In this document: in pieces, positions 1-11,746 of the stretch
Numbering within the stretch: the stretch's first letter is position 1
Layout of the letters: every line of letters starts with the position of its first letter
Assembly: GCA_035578175.1 (NCBI GenBank)
Contig: JAQMRL010000001.1
Location: 378,143,220 to 378,207,219 of the forward strand
Origin: Catonia carolina
Lineage: Eukaryota; Arthropoda; Insecta; Hemiptera; Achilidae
Reading direction: 5' to 3'
DNA: 64,000 bases
The notes under the pieces: model-generated
Database searches by the model: none
What the model saw: the letters and a program-made list of their open reading frames with translations, nothing else
What the model was told of the DNA's origin: nothing
Position numbers and translations under genes: made by a program

Positions 1-1939
1 GTTGATATCAATTTGGTAAATTATTTTCTTTATGAAATTGATAGTTTCGATATGATTTTATATATAATAGCTTGTTCGCTAATTACAGCTGTGAACGTTG
101 GTTCATATTTAGATGAAAATCTCTCAGTTTTAACCTTAGTCTTTTACATGTGTATCAAGTATGTTTAGACCAAGTAAGGTGTCAATGTAAGTGCATTCTT
201 AAGTAGTTCACGTCTATAAACATCATTATTGTTTGTTTCTCATTATTGTTTATGTTTTCATAATTGTTTGTTTAGTTTATTAGAACTATACAAAATGTAA
301 TTTCACAATATTCCAGTAATATTCCAATTAAAGCTCAAGAATATGTTTGTTGAACTCAATTCGGAATGTCTAAAGTGGAAGCCTCATAAAATTTAGGATA
401 TCGTGAAAATTGTAAAACATAATTTTCCGACTTAAGGGGACACGGGAGTCCTATACTTCACCATACGTACTACTTATTGAACATTTTCTCCGCTTGTACT
501 GCTTAGAACTTTCTGCATTTTTTCTTATAATATTATTATGCTTTTATATACATTTTGAATAAAAGAGTGTTGTAATATTTTGGTTTTTAACAAAGATAAA
601 AAATTTAATTCGGCTCACCTTTCTGATATATGAAATTTTGAAACATTTATAGCTCTAAAATAATTTAGAAAGCATTTAATGCACATGTTATTTGTAGAAG
701 CTCTGCATCCTCATGTAGGTTAACTACCCTGTAATTTTAATCAAAATTTTTTGAGTGCTTGCTGAGAAAATGTTCCTTTCGTGCTAAAAAATGAAATTTT
801 CAGAAGTGACAAAAAACTGAAAATTTAACTTAGGCTACATCCCAGCTTCCCAGCTTCCCAGCTTCCCAGCTTCCCAGCTTCAAAGTCACTATGATTGTAT
901 TAGCAAACTTGCTTCTTACAGTATGAAGCAAGCTGTTGAGGAGGCTCTGCTTGAAAATATATTGATTGTGACAACGGAAATAAAAATTTATCTCCAGGGT
1001 TCAACGAAACCTGGTAAAAAGGGGCTATCAGTCACTAACTTGAATAGTGTCAACCACTAGTACTGAAACAGGCAAGGTATTAGATGTGGTCACACTCACT
1101 GATTTCTGTGATTGTCTTGATAACTACTGAAGCACTATAGAGAAGTTCTAAACAATTCAAAACAAAAATATCACGATAGCTAAGTTCTAACCAATGTTAC
1201 AGCAAACATTCGACTTAATGACATAAATACTGGAGAAAAGTCTATTAGCAGCACAAATTAAAAAAAAATATTAAAAATAGAAAGGTACGTACAACAACAG
1301 TAAATATATAAAATTAATCATAAGATTTTGATATATTATAAAATGTACAAACCAAAACAGACAAAAAAATAAAATTTTCGGACTCCCGCCTCCCCCACAA
1401 CGAAAATTGTAATGCTCAAGCATCCTTGTTAAAGTTAAAAAATATTCTAAAAATTAGTATTCCCAAACTTCAGAATAACCTAGTTAGGAAAAAGGCACAG
1501 AAGGTAGATGGGCAAACGACAATGATGAAATGAGAGACAAAGATAAAATTCAGATAAAGGACTTTATTTAAATGAAGAAAGTCGATGACAATAAAGTTCA
1601 TTAATAAAGTCCCCGCAAGGCATATTGTTAAAAACATTCCACAAGCATTCAATGAACTGTAAAAAGGTATTTAATGAACAATGGATTTTCAGCTTTGATT
1701 GCTAAAACGGAATTCATGTTAATAATTGGTTCCGTTTATCTCTAAAAATAGCTGCTTTAAAAATGTTTTATGGCTGTTTTTCTTAAACTTTAAAAAAATT
1801 GTAATAATTACTTGTATTGTTTAGGGTAAAAGAATTATGATTATTTATTTTGATGAAAAATATCATGAAAATCGATGAAAAAATGTCTTTCGAAATATTC
1901 TTTGATTAACCAGCATTAAAATGACGATTTAAATTTAAA
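1..1939. other. AT-rich DNA with no gene seen
   Basis: I find no coding similarity, RNA gene or clear transposon end here. The only ordered structure is the octamer array near position 841, listed separately. The one open frame of 60 codons (1470-1652, minus) has the hydrophobic, AT-driven composition expected by chance. Confidence 0.5.
841..881. repeat. Octamer minisatellite, five units
   Basis: Five tandem copies of an 8-bp unit CCCAGCTT are seen with no interruption. It stands out because it is GC-richer than its surroundings. Function unknown; most likely slippage-generated. Confidence 0.9.
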
Positions 1940-1992
1940 AATAATAAGCGCAGTAAAAGAACGCAATAAAGTAGAGTAATAACTAAACAAAA
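1940..1992. repeat. 53-bp direct repeat, left copy
   Basis: This stretch recurs at 3885-3937 with about three mismatches, exactly outside the two ends of the minus-oriented family A copy. It therefore behaves like a target-site duplication, but is far longer than those usual for transposons. It could also be part of a pre-existing tandem duplication. Confidence 0.85.
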
Positions 1993-2445
1993 TAAATCTG
2001 GTGTGAAACACTCACACAACTTTCTCTTACCAATGCAAATAATTAACAATATAACCTAACATTAGTAATAAAACTTGAAAATAAACAAAAAACTAGCCTC
2101 AATAAACATAACCTAATTTTAATCATGAGTGAATGACGCAAAATGAAAATCAACCTCAGTTTGACTTAAAAATACGAAAAATCACTCTTTCACGCTAAAC
2201 TAGGGTCTGTAAAGAAAAATTTTCTAATTAAAAGTTGTAGACCTTTAAATTTTCTATAAATTTGATTATACACTTTTGTCGTTAAGTGCATAATAAAGCT
2301 GAAATCTTTAAAAAGTACATTTTTTACACATTTTCGTGAAAAAACTGAAAATCGCTAATTACCGCTAAATTAACCGTTATAAAAAAAAGATTGATAAAAA
2401 GGTGTAGGATTTTAAATTCTCTACAACAATTATTACATTCATTTT
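1993..2445 (-). mobile_element. Family A copy A1, 3' half (minus)
   Basis: The hairpin-bearing end of family A appears here as reverse complement, beginning with AATCTGGTGTGAAAC. It runs up to 2445, where copy A2 is inserted, and resumes at 3419. It contains the two divergent ~150-bp internal modules typical of the family. No protein is encoded. The class is inferred as a non-autonomous Helentron-like (DINE-1/HINE) element from end structure only. Confidence 0.8.
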
Positions 2446-3418
2446 TACTTTCTCTTGCCTATATGAATATATAGGAAGGAAAGTATTGTTTTCATGTCGA
2501 TTTTTCGAAATCGAGTTTTCACCGGATCTATACGTTTTCAGACCCCCTGAATCCAAAAAACATGTTTTTAGCGATTGGTCTGTGTGTGTGTCTGTGTGTC
2601 TGTGTGTCTGTGTGTGTGTGTCTGTGTGTGTGTGTGTGAACAGAATATCTCAAGAACGGAACATCATACGAACTTGAAACTTGAAACTTAAGTTACATAC
2701 CACTACCGGACGCGACACGAACATTTTCATCAAAATCGGTCAACCGGAAGTAGTAGTTTATTCGTATAATTTTTCAGTTTTTTGCGATTTTCTCAAAAAC
2801 TGGTCCTACGATTTTTTTTAAAATCGCCTATATTACTCAATTTTTTATTCTCTACAAGATAGGGTAGGCGCCATGTCTGCTAAAATTCTCGGTGAGGCTC
2901 TTTTCACGTAAAAACGTTGTTTTTTTAAGATTACGGCTTTAATATAAATTTTAGCGCAAAAACTTATATAATAAAAGTTGTAGAGAATTTAAAAACCTAC
3001 AACTTATGTTTCAAACATTTTTTTGTATGACGCTTAGTTTAGCGGTAATTTGCGATTTTCTGTTTTTTTCTCACGAAAACGTGAGAAAAATCGATTTTTT
3101 TAACATTTCGGTCTTAGTATGCATTTTACGACAAAAGTGTATATAATAAAAGTTATATAAAATTAAAAGATCTACAACTTTTGTTTAGAGAATTTTTCTC
3201 TACAGAGCCTAGTTTAGCGTGAAAGTGTGATTTTCCGTTTTTTTTAAGCCAAATTGAGTTCGATTTTCATTTTGCGTCTTCCACTCATGATTAAAATAAG
3301 GTTATGTTTTTGAGGTTAGTTTTGTTCATTTCTAATGTTTTAATACTAATGTTAGGTTTATTGTTAATTATTTGCATTGGCAAGAGAAAGTTGTGTGAGT
3401 GTTTCACACCAGATTTTT
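2446..3418 (+). mobile_element. Family A copy A2, full length, nested in A1
   Basis: This is the reference copy of the family, about 970 bp. The 5' end has a hairpin (arms within 2458-2475) and a 12-mer CTTTCTCTTGCC at 2448-2459 whose perfect inverse lies at 3379-3390. The 3' end has a 6-bp-stem hairpin at 3393-3409 followed by CAGATTTTT. A TG/TC microsatellite sits at 2580-2638. Two divergent tandem modules lie at about 2921-3070 and 3095-3245. Subterminal inverted repeats, an internal microsatellite and a 3' stem-loop are the known hallmarks of DINE-1/HINE elements. No transposase is present, so mobilisation would need an autonomous partner. Confidence 0.85.
2580..2638. repeat. TG/TC microsatellite inside A2
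   Basis: An alternating TG tract interrupted by TC. It occupies the same relative place as the much longer tract in copy A5 and is nearly absent from A3, so its length varies between family members. Confidence 0.9.
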
Positions 3419-3884
3419 GCATTTAAATGCATATTAAATCGCAATCTTAAAATCAACAACTTTTTTACGAGAAAGCAACCTCCCAAAGAATTTAGCAGAC
3501 ATGGGGCCTACCCTATCTTGTAGAGCATAAAACATTTAGTAAATGAGGGGATTTTTAAAAAATCGTAGGAGCTGTTTTGATAAAATCGCAAAAAAGTGAA
3601 AAATTACACGAATAAACTAGCTACTACTTCCGATTGACCGATTTTCATGAAAATGTTCGTGTCGGGTCCTCTAGTGGTATCTAACTTAAGTTTTAGGTTT
3701 AAATTTTGTACGACGTTCTGTTTTTAAGATATTCAGTTTACACACACACCAATCGCTAAAATATGTATTTTCGATTCAGGGGGTCTAAAATCATGTAGAT
3801 CCGGTGAAAACTCGATTTCGAAAAATCGATATGAAAACAATACTTTCCTTCCTATGTTTTATATTCATATAGGCAAGAGAAAAT
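3419..3884 (-). mobile_element. Family A copy A1, 5' half (minus)
   Basis: This is the second part of the split minus-oriented copy. It ends with GGCAAGAGAAA, the inverse of the family's 5' 12-mer. Its internal microsatellite is reduced to a short CA run at about 3740-3750. Together with 1993-2445 it reconstitutes one element interrupted in a T-run. Confidence 0.8.
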
Positions 3885-3937
3885 AATAATAAGCGCACTG
3901 GAAGAACGCAATAAAGTAGAGTAATAACTAAACAAAA
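3885..3937. repeat. 53-bp direct repeat, right copy
   Basis: Partner of 1940-1992. It lies directly after the 5' end of A1. The match stops near the element ends on both sides, which favours a duplication made or used at insertion. Confidence 0.85.
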
Positions 3938-5693
3938 ATATAATAAATGTGGTCTTCAAAAGGCTAAATAAGATAATAACTGAAGGGATGTTACGAACTT
4001 TAAAAGTTAAAATTTACATAACGATTTTAATCCGCCTGGCTGCTATAAAAGTCTATTGATATGATATGTAAAACAGTTTTGTAAGAAAGTAGGCTCTTGG
4101 GGTTTCCTTTGAAAATAGAAATGGTTGACTAAAATGAAAGATAAACTGACAAATATTTTAAATTTGATAAAAATGGTTTAATTTAAGAAATAAACGTTTC
4201 TGAAAATGATACCATTAACGGTTTCATGTATAATGCAAAATTGATCTCTCTATTTCTCTCTGATTATTTTCGAAGTGAATTAGGCATGAATTTATACAGT
4301 GACTACCAGTAGAGTTATTTATGTACATGACTATCTACTAGTAACTAATTAGGTCGACCTAAAGCCTGTAAATTAAAACACAAATAATTTATCTAATTAA
4401 AATGTTTTAGTATTAATTGTATTCCATTTATTTGAATGTTATACCATTGTAGAAACAACCAATGACACGATTTCTTACTAACCATAATAATATTACAACA
4501 CTATTATTTATGTTTTTGATAAAATCAATATTTGGGAAAAAAACGAAGTGCAACAAAATATCTTGTGTTCGCAGTCTTCCAGCCAATTTAAATGTAAACA
4601 GTTCGACGTACTTTTCCAACTGAAGTTTTCCTCTCCTGTACAATATTCCATTATCCGCAAACCACTTAACGTGAAAAAATAAAAAAACTACAAACAGATG
4701 CCCTTCCTTCCCTTATTGAATCAGTTTCCATTGAAATTTACCTTTCTTTTGTTGTTTTATTAGACAAGCAAATACAACTGTTGTATTGACTTATTGATAT
4801 CACTCAAACACATTTTTATAAAATATAATATAAACTTTAAAAGACATTCAAAAATTTATTTTCTTTTTATCTTACCAATTAAATTTTTATTTTACGTTCT
4901 GCTTACGATTTCTAGTAAAATTAATTTAGTCACATAGTTTTTCTCTTCTAAAACAAATGAAGTAGAGTAATTATTGCTACAACCCCATTGATATTGTAAC
5001 TGATTATGATACACATAATTTATTTCCTCGCTTACAAAATCTATCTCATCTACTCGCTCATCACTTAATATTCGACTTTTTTATCACCTAAAGAAGAGAA
5101 ATTTGGTGTATTTTCCTTATGGATTGATGAGTAGCTAAAACTAAAGTATTTGTCGTTTGATCACTTGTATCTCTAAGATATTAAGGCACATCTACGCTTA
5201 AGCAATACTTACTATTTGCTTTTCCAGTTCTAGAGTTCTAAAACTAGCATGCATATTTTGTAATTGATACTTCAAGTACAGCTATAAAAAATACACTTAC
5301 CAAAGATAAGAAAAAGTAAAAGTGAGTAAGGAAAAAACTTGATTTTAAGGGGAAGGATAGGTAATTCTACCATAAAGTGATAAATACAATTTCTGTATCT
5401 GCCGAAGCAGCTGTGATTATAAAAGTCAGCATTATTATTCTAAATGGCATATCTTAAGAAAAGAATTTGGAGTGAGATCAGGAACAACCGAACATTACAA
5501 GCAGTGGGGATGCAATTTCTAGTATTAACTCTTTCAGTACCAACGTCCGGAAAAGGATGTCGATATAATATATAATCGATTTTACGTAGTGGTAACATCC
5601 GGCTTACCGGACGTCCGTAAGTTATGCATAAAGTGCCAACGTCCAGATAACCAAACATTTTTTCCAAAAAAATTAATGGAATAATGGATTTTG
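3938..5693. other. AT-rich DNA; possible MITE debris near 5530-5665
   Basis: No gene is seen. Near the right end the motif CCAACGTCC occurs at about 5540 and 5636, with the related GGACGTCCG near 5602, arranged partly as inverted copies. This hints at a small foldback element, but I could not define two ends or a target duplication. Confidence 0.35.
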
Positions 5694-5885
5694 AAACCGC
5701 CTCCGTGGCGTAGTGACTAGCGCGTTAGCCTGCAAAGCGAAAGGTCCGGGGTTCGATTCCCGGCTAGGGTCTGGAAATTTTAACACGTTTAAACCACCAT
5801 TAAGGTACCAAAACTTACAGTAGTTGCTAATTACCAAGCTGTCGATGCGACTAATACACAGAAAATAAACTATATTGAATATTTT
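5694..5885 (+). mobile_element. tRNA-derived SINE, best preserved copy
   Basis: The head resembles a tRNA: a polymerase III A box near 5706-5722 (TGGCGTAGTGACTAGCG), an anticodon-loop-like CTGCAAA, and a B box in a paired T-arm at 5747-5764 around GGTTCGATTCC. The acceptor arm does not pair well, so it is not a working tRNA. The body ends in a tail, ACCAAGCTGTCGATGCGACT then AATAAAC, shared with the fragments at 11.6, 36.2 and 57.8 kb. Confidence 0.8.
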
Positions 5886-5954
5886 TAGTGTTAGAATCAT
5901 TTCTTTTTTTATGTATTCCTAATTTGTGTAAGATGCAATCTGTTCAATTTAGAA

Positions 5955-6190
5955 CAATAAGCAACCCCATGACTCAATGAGATGAGGATGATGTGTATAA
6001 CGTGTAAATGAGGTGTAGTCTTGTACAGACCCAGGCCGACCATTCCTGAGAGAGTATGGTTAATTAAACCCCAACCATCAAAGTACACCGGTAACCACTG
6101 TCTAGTATTCAGATCCGTATAAAAGTAACTACCTTTACTAGGATTTGAACCAGGAATCTTCGTCTCCGAAAATCAGCTGTTAAACACTGA
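5955..6190 (-). mobile_element. tRNA-type SINE, different tail, minus strand
   Basis: Read on the minus strand, a B-box-like TGGTTCAAATCCTAG near 6147-6161 is followed by a long body with TCAGGAATGGTCGGCCTGGG and a stretch about spread-out ATCATCCTCAT. This tail differs from that of the SINE at 5694. I recall similar tails from hemipteran genomes, but that is memory and unverified. Confidence 0.65.
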
Positions 6191-6449
6191 TTTCTTTTTT
6201 TATGAACACAAAAAAAAATTAATTTTTCACAGGAAATTTTATTTTCTGTTAAGTTGAAATTTTGGTCGGTAATGGCAGGCTTATGCCTGCAAGTTTTAAA
6301 AATAAGGGCTGGCACTTTTTGTACACCCTGATTCAAATTAAATGGCACTTTACATCAAACTTAAAAAATATTGTTTTAGCACTGAAAGATTTAAACTTTA
6401 ATATACTTGTTGAAAAAACCAATAATACATTTCTTTAAATATATACTTA

Positions 6450-6990
6450 TTTGTCACGGTAACTTTTTTTTGACACTTTTAAACTGAAAATTTAGTATTT
6501 GTTATGACAATAATATAACAATTTTTAAATATGAAGTTAAAGTTCCAAAACTTGAATTACTTGCCGGAGGCTGCAGTCATCACCACAGCCCTACATTTAC
6601 CCAAGAAGATCCCTTGGCCAGAGACGTTTTAAACGTCTATTCTGAGTACACGTTATCGCCCTAGTGTACATGTTTTATATGAGGGGCTTGTCATGTAATT
6701 AAAATTTGTTGTGTATCGTTTTGTATAGTTGTTTCACGACATAAATTATGAATGAAATTTGTAAGTTTTAGTGCAACATTAAGTTCTGACGTAAAACGGG
6801 CATTGCGTTATAGCTCGTAGAATATTGTTTTGAATCGCTTGTATACGTTTCGTGAATGATGGTTTAGCAGATCCCCAAAGTTGAACTCCATATATGTCTA
6901 GATGGGTCTTAAGACTGTCTTATGTATTTTTAATTTATGTGACATGTTTAATTTAGATCGTCTATCGAATATACGTTTTACCACGTAGAC
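6450..6990 (-). pseudogene. Jockey-type LINE ORF2 3' fragment (family J1)
   Basis: On the minus strand this is nucleotide-similar to the C-terminal part of the element at 15.4-16.65 kb and to 22.73-23.62 kb: same order of 'ironed out' segments, including a region matching TYGVQLWG and the last codons before the stop. Stops and frameshifts break it throughout, so it is dead. The 5' end is truncated, as usual for LINEs. Confidence 0.75.
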
Positions 6991-7311
6991 AAAAGTACGT
7001 TTTTGTATACATCAAACGTTTGAAAAAAAAATTGGAAATTGGAAGGTAAACTAGTTTAGAATCTTGCCAGAACAATAAACGCTCCACAATATATCGCACT
7101 GTATGAAACATAATGAATTTTTCATTTTTTCTTCTAGAAATTTCTACATCATTATAAATTACTATATTTATATTTCATGCAGAAAACTAAAGACAATCTA
7201 AATATCTGTAATTCTTCTTTTTTACTTCTTTTCTTTTAATGCAATGAACTGACGGTATATATAAAAAACAAAACAGTAGAAATTACCCATACATATTAAA
7301 ATAATATATAT

Positions 7312-7915
7312 TGTGACACTTATTGCTAAGGTCCGTTTCGGGATCTAGGTAATTAAATAATTATTACTCTAAAGTTTACAATTACAAAGATTTATTACAC
7401 TAAACGATTACAAAATAAATAATTCAACTAATTATAATTAAGGAATACAATAAATGATTTAATAATTCATTTAAAATAAATAACAAACAATAAATAACTT
7501 AATAACTTACTTAGCCTACTTACAATCACTTTTATAGATTACACTAACATACAAAACACAAACTGAATTCACAAAACTACACATTAACTTTACAATACAC
7601 TCACAAAAAGACTACACAATACACACACAACAAAGGCAGTATAACCGTCGTCGATCAACACAATGCTCGGAATAGTTAACCTGCTATAACCACTCGTCGA
7701 AGATCAAACGGATACTGACTGGACCGCGCTCGGGGGTCTCCTTTTATAATCATTCACAAAGATCGTTCCAGAACAAAGTAGAGAAATCATAAAGTACAAA
7801 AATAATAACTCTTTATTAATGAATGCTAGAAAAATCCTTTTGTTAACAAATCAACTATTGTAAATAGAAAACGTAAACAACCTCATAAACAACTTCATAA
7901 AAATAGCTGTACACA
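7312..7915 (-). mobile_element. Solo LTR (Gypsy-like), minus strand
   Basis: The segment starts TGTGACA and ends TACACA on the plus strand (604 bp), flanked by ATAT at 7308-7311 and ATAC at 7916-7919, a near-match 4-bp target duplication. On the minus strand a TATA box (TTATAAAAGG, about 7740-7749) lies some 29 bases before an AGTCAGT initiator (7714-7720), as in insect retrotransposon promoters. The 3' ~90 bp match the end of the LTR at 61962. No second LTR or internal coding part is near, so recombination to a solo LTR is inferred. Confidence 0.75.
7742..7749 (-). promoter_or_regulatory. TATA box of solo LTR
   Basis: TATAAAA-type box on the minus strand, about 29 bases upstream of a TCAGT initiator at 7714-7720. 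Spacing fits a functional polymerase II core promoter; activity is unknown. Confidence 0.6.
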
Positions 7916-7919
7916 ATAC

Positions 7920-10827
7920 CCTTTTATAATAGGCGTACCCTTTATTGTTAAAACTGTAATTTATTGCTGCTATTGTGTGTTGATATTTTTATTATTCCTT
8001 AACTATTTTTATGAATGAAATTAGGAACATTCGTGATCCATCTAGTCGATTCTGTTACATTATATTATTTGGAATCTTTTATTTGGTTTCAGTTAAGTGT
8101 ACCCGGAACAGATAAAATTGAAATCTTTTACGTTTCCGGCTTTTTCCACATTTTTAAATTCAGAGTTTTTACATCTAATAATATATATTTTGTTGGGGTT
8201 TTTGGAGTTTTTACTCCCCAAAAAAATAATTAAAAACTTGTTAAAGCCTTACGTTATTTTATAAACGTTACCAGTTTGCATAAACATCTGTATATTTGAA
8301 TGGCAAAAGACAGTTAATTCGTTTTATTTTTATTTTGTACAATATTTTTTTTGTTTTAAAACTTAAATAGCATTAGTCCAGCTGCAAAAGTAGCATATTG
8401 AATCTGTGTATTATAAAATCTAATTGTTCGTCGTGTTTATAACCTTACATAACTATTTTGCAGAACTTATGAGTGGTCTCTTTTATTTTTTTCTTCTAAT
8501 TCCCGTAAACAGCAATTTTTTAAACGTAAGGAACATTTTCTTATCCAACTGTGAATGGATTTTAATAAAATTTTATACAACATTTTATACAATAGTAGGC
8601 CAATCAATGTACTGAGTTAAACAGTAAAATAATCTTTTTGAATATGTATGTTTCACTTAAATCGGAGAAAAATAAGATTTTCAAAAGAGGTAATTTCAAA
8701 AATGTTTTTTATCTTCCTGAAAATATATAAAGATGTTACTAACTCAATGGGTGTAGAATAGCCTGAAAAGTAACCACAAAAAATTGGACAGGATAACTTC
8801 AATATTTTTTGAGAAAACGTACCGTACATTAACATTACGGAGATAGGCATTCCAGGTACCCTTAAGTCCGTTAAAACATTTTAGTTTATATGCAATTCCC
8901 ATATTTTTTAAATAAAATCACAATAATATTTTGATGCTAGTAATTACTTTTGAAGTGCAGTTTTCTACTAGATAAAACTAAACTGACTTTGCAAACACGT
9001 TTAAATGATGTAAAGACTTAAGTTTTCATGATTATTAATATAAGACACATCTCTTGTTGAAGCGTTGAATATTATTGTAAGGATACGTTTCTTGGGAAGT
9101 ATTAATGTGATAAATTATTTGATTTTATAACCGAGCCAATTCTAACCTAATCTGTCTATCTGTCGTTGTAATGTTGGTTGGTGGATATGTAGTAAGTCTT
9201 TATGTTATCCATTAAACAGTTTATGACTTAGTCGATTTTAGATTGAAAGCGTCTTCCAAATGAAATACTTCACTACAAAGTAGTCACTAAAGCTGAGATA
9301 GTTTATGTTCACATTACTAAATTCTACAAAGTTTTCAAATTGTATTAATTTAATTGTTAAACATTTATATCATATCTTCATTATCATCATTTGGTTATCT
9401 ACATTCCCCACTCTCTCGATCAGTAAGATTTTCTCTAATTGTTTGTACAATCAAATTTTAAAAGCCTCTTGCTTTGGACTTTCTTTATCTCTTAATGTCC
9501 ATGTTTTAATTCCGAAAATGTAGATTCCAGTCATAACTTTTGTTTGATGTTTTTACCACTGAGTTCAAAACTACATGGTGTAGTTTTTCCGAAACTAATT
9601 CGTTCACTAAATTGTTTATCCTTTCACCTTTCAATTTTTGGATTTCATAATTTCTTTTCTATTTTTCTGATAACCTATACCTTCAAAAGTTTTCTTAAAA
9701 CTTTCCTTGTTTTGATTAGGTAGTTTTTTGAGTTTTTTTAAATTTCCTTAAGGGGAGACTGTACTGTGTATACCGCCAATGTTAAATTTGTTATTATTAG
9801 GTAGGGCAACATTTTTCATGGAGTTGGTAAAAGATAGAGAAATGAAACTTTACACACTTATAGTTGTCGGGTTTCTTTAGCTACTCATATTTTTTTCAAT
9901 TTAATCTGTTGGACCATAAAAGTTTGAAAAAAACCGAAAAACATACAATTATTACAATTATTTTTCTACGTGTTTTGCATATTACTAATTATTGTTGAAG
10001 CACCTGGGGAAATCATAAAAATATCATTATATATGCATGTACAAAATAAATAAGCGGCAAAAATTTCAGCCTGGTAAGTTTAATGGTTTCTGAGAAAAAT
10101 GTACCTAAGTGTTAAAAATCTAAATTTACGGGAAAAGGACGAGTCAAAAAAAATTGTACACAAACAAGCAAAATTTCGCATCAACAGTTGGTTAGAAAGC
10201 TGAACCAACCGCTGAGAATATTAAAAACAGTGATACATATATTTAAAACAAAAAATAATTCCTTTTGAACTAAAACGATTAGTATAAAATTATGAAAAAT
10301 ATTTGTTCCTGATGACATGATCATTTTCTGGGTAAACCTGATAAAAACTTAATGTTTCATTGATAACATGAGTTACAGTCCATTAACTAGATTTTTGGTG
10401 TTGGAAATAACAGGATTTGTGAGGGGACTCTACGAGTCAAACTCACTTATTTCTACGAGTAATTTTCTTTGTTGGAAAGAGTAGAAAAAATAATGATAGT
10501 TGAAAGATTTATTGTCAATAGATTAGTGTAGACATCGATTCATACCGTGGAATAGAAATCGAATGATTGCGCAGGACAGCATTCACTGATACAGATAACC
10601 TACATTTGTAGCGTAGCACTTTTCTAATTTCATAAAATATAGGATTTAAAATTTAAAAAATACACTATAATAAACAATAATGTCGTTTCAAATCCAGTGG
10701 AAAAAAACAGTAGTGAAAAACGTTACTTCTCATAAATAACCTTTGTTTTAAAAATTTGTAAAATATTGTGAGTGAAATCTCTTGTATTTAAAAAAAACTG
10801 TGACAAATAATTTTTGTTTTGCTGGCT
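7920..10827. other. AT-rich DNA with no gene seen
   Basis: Several open frames of 60-72 codons exist but all have the Phe/Ile/Asn/Lys-rich make-up of translated AT-rich sequence. A GC-richer motif CTTAAGGGGAGAC at about 9747 resembles one near 430 and might be a transposon terminus, but no partner end was found. Confidence 0.45.
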
Positions 10828-10900
10828 CGGTAGCTAGCGTGCTAGATTACAAAGCGAATAATCCTGAGTAATAAATAAATAAATAAATATTTATTTGTCA
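10828..10900 (+). mobile_element. SINE head fragment plus AATA repeat
   Basis: A tRNA-like A-box region (GGCTCGGTAGCTAGCGTG) and an ATTACAAAGCGAA stretch match the 5' half of the SINE at 5694. It breaks off before the B box and is followed by AATA tetramers at 10868-10895. Confidence 0.55.
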
Positions 10901-11600
10901 GCGACCAAAAATGGGATAGACATCGTCAAATATAGTAATGTACGTAAAACTCTAATTTGACAAACAATTTAATTTTCTTTAAAATCTAATGTAGTATTCA
11001 CTGAAAAAAATAACTTGTAAGTAAAATACTAGGTACTTAAATTTTATTAAAATTTTACATTGGAATTTTAGTTTGTCAACACTATTTTAGTTTGTTTAAC
11101 ATTATACAATGTTAAGTCCAAATTCTACATATTACATTCCAATAGCTTTCTATGTAAGATAATTTAAGAACTCCTGATCAGAATAAATTACAAATGTTTT
11201 GTTAAAAGACCTTTTACTTTGCGATCAAAGTGCTTTAAAATTAAGTTTTTTTGTTTTTTTAATTAAGGAATTAAGGAAATTATTCTAGATAGTAATTTGT
11301 AGAAAAACCGAACGGAATTGTAGTGAATTCCTTCTGAAAACTTTGAAGTTCTATATTTTTCAATTCTGTAGTCATCGTTGTGGCGAGTTTCATAATTAGG
11401 ATTATACTTATTTTTAGTAAATAACACAGTGTTTCATTTTGCAAATTTTAAAATTTCATATACAAAGAGACATATAAGATAAAAGATTGTATTCAATAAA
11501 CAATATTTTGCAACAATAAAGCCTTGTAATGTTTGCAATAAATGTAATTGCGTATTTTTGTTTGCGAAAAATTTTAAGGTCTTCGATTGAGTTGTCCCAC
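10900..11600. other. AT-rich DNA, nothing identified
   Basis: No coding or transposon signal could be recognised. It separates two SINE fragments. Confidence 0.4.
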
Positions 11601-11740
11601 TGAGTGACCCCGTAGCTAAGTTCATAGTGGTTCGATTCCAAACTAGGGTCTAAAAATTTTAATTCGTTTACATTACAAAAACCTACAGTAGTCGCTAATG
11701 ACCAAGCTGTCAATGAGACTTTAAAAAATAAACTAAAAAA
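11600..11740 (+). mobile_element. SINE copy with deleted tRNA head
   Basis: A B-box-like GGTTCGATTCC at 11629-11639 is followed by AACTAGGGTCT, then the conserved tail ACCAAGCTGTCAATGAGACT and AATAAAC, as in the SINE at 5694. The D-arm and anticodon region are missing. Family A copy A3 begins directly after the tail. Confidence 0.75.
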
Positions 11741-11746
11741 TAATCT

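Noticed and set aside
5694..5770. A functional tRNA-Cys gene (CTGCAAA anticodon-like loop)
   Set aside because: The acceptor arm does not pair, an anticodon-stem mismatch is present, and the sequence continues into a repeated SINE body.
9747..10430. Transposon starting at CTTAAGGGGAGAC
   Set aside because: A second terminus could not be matched and no target duplication is visible.
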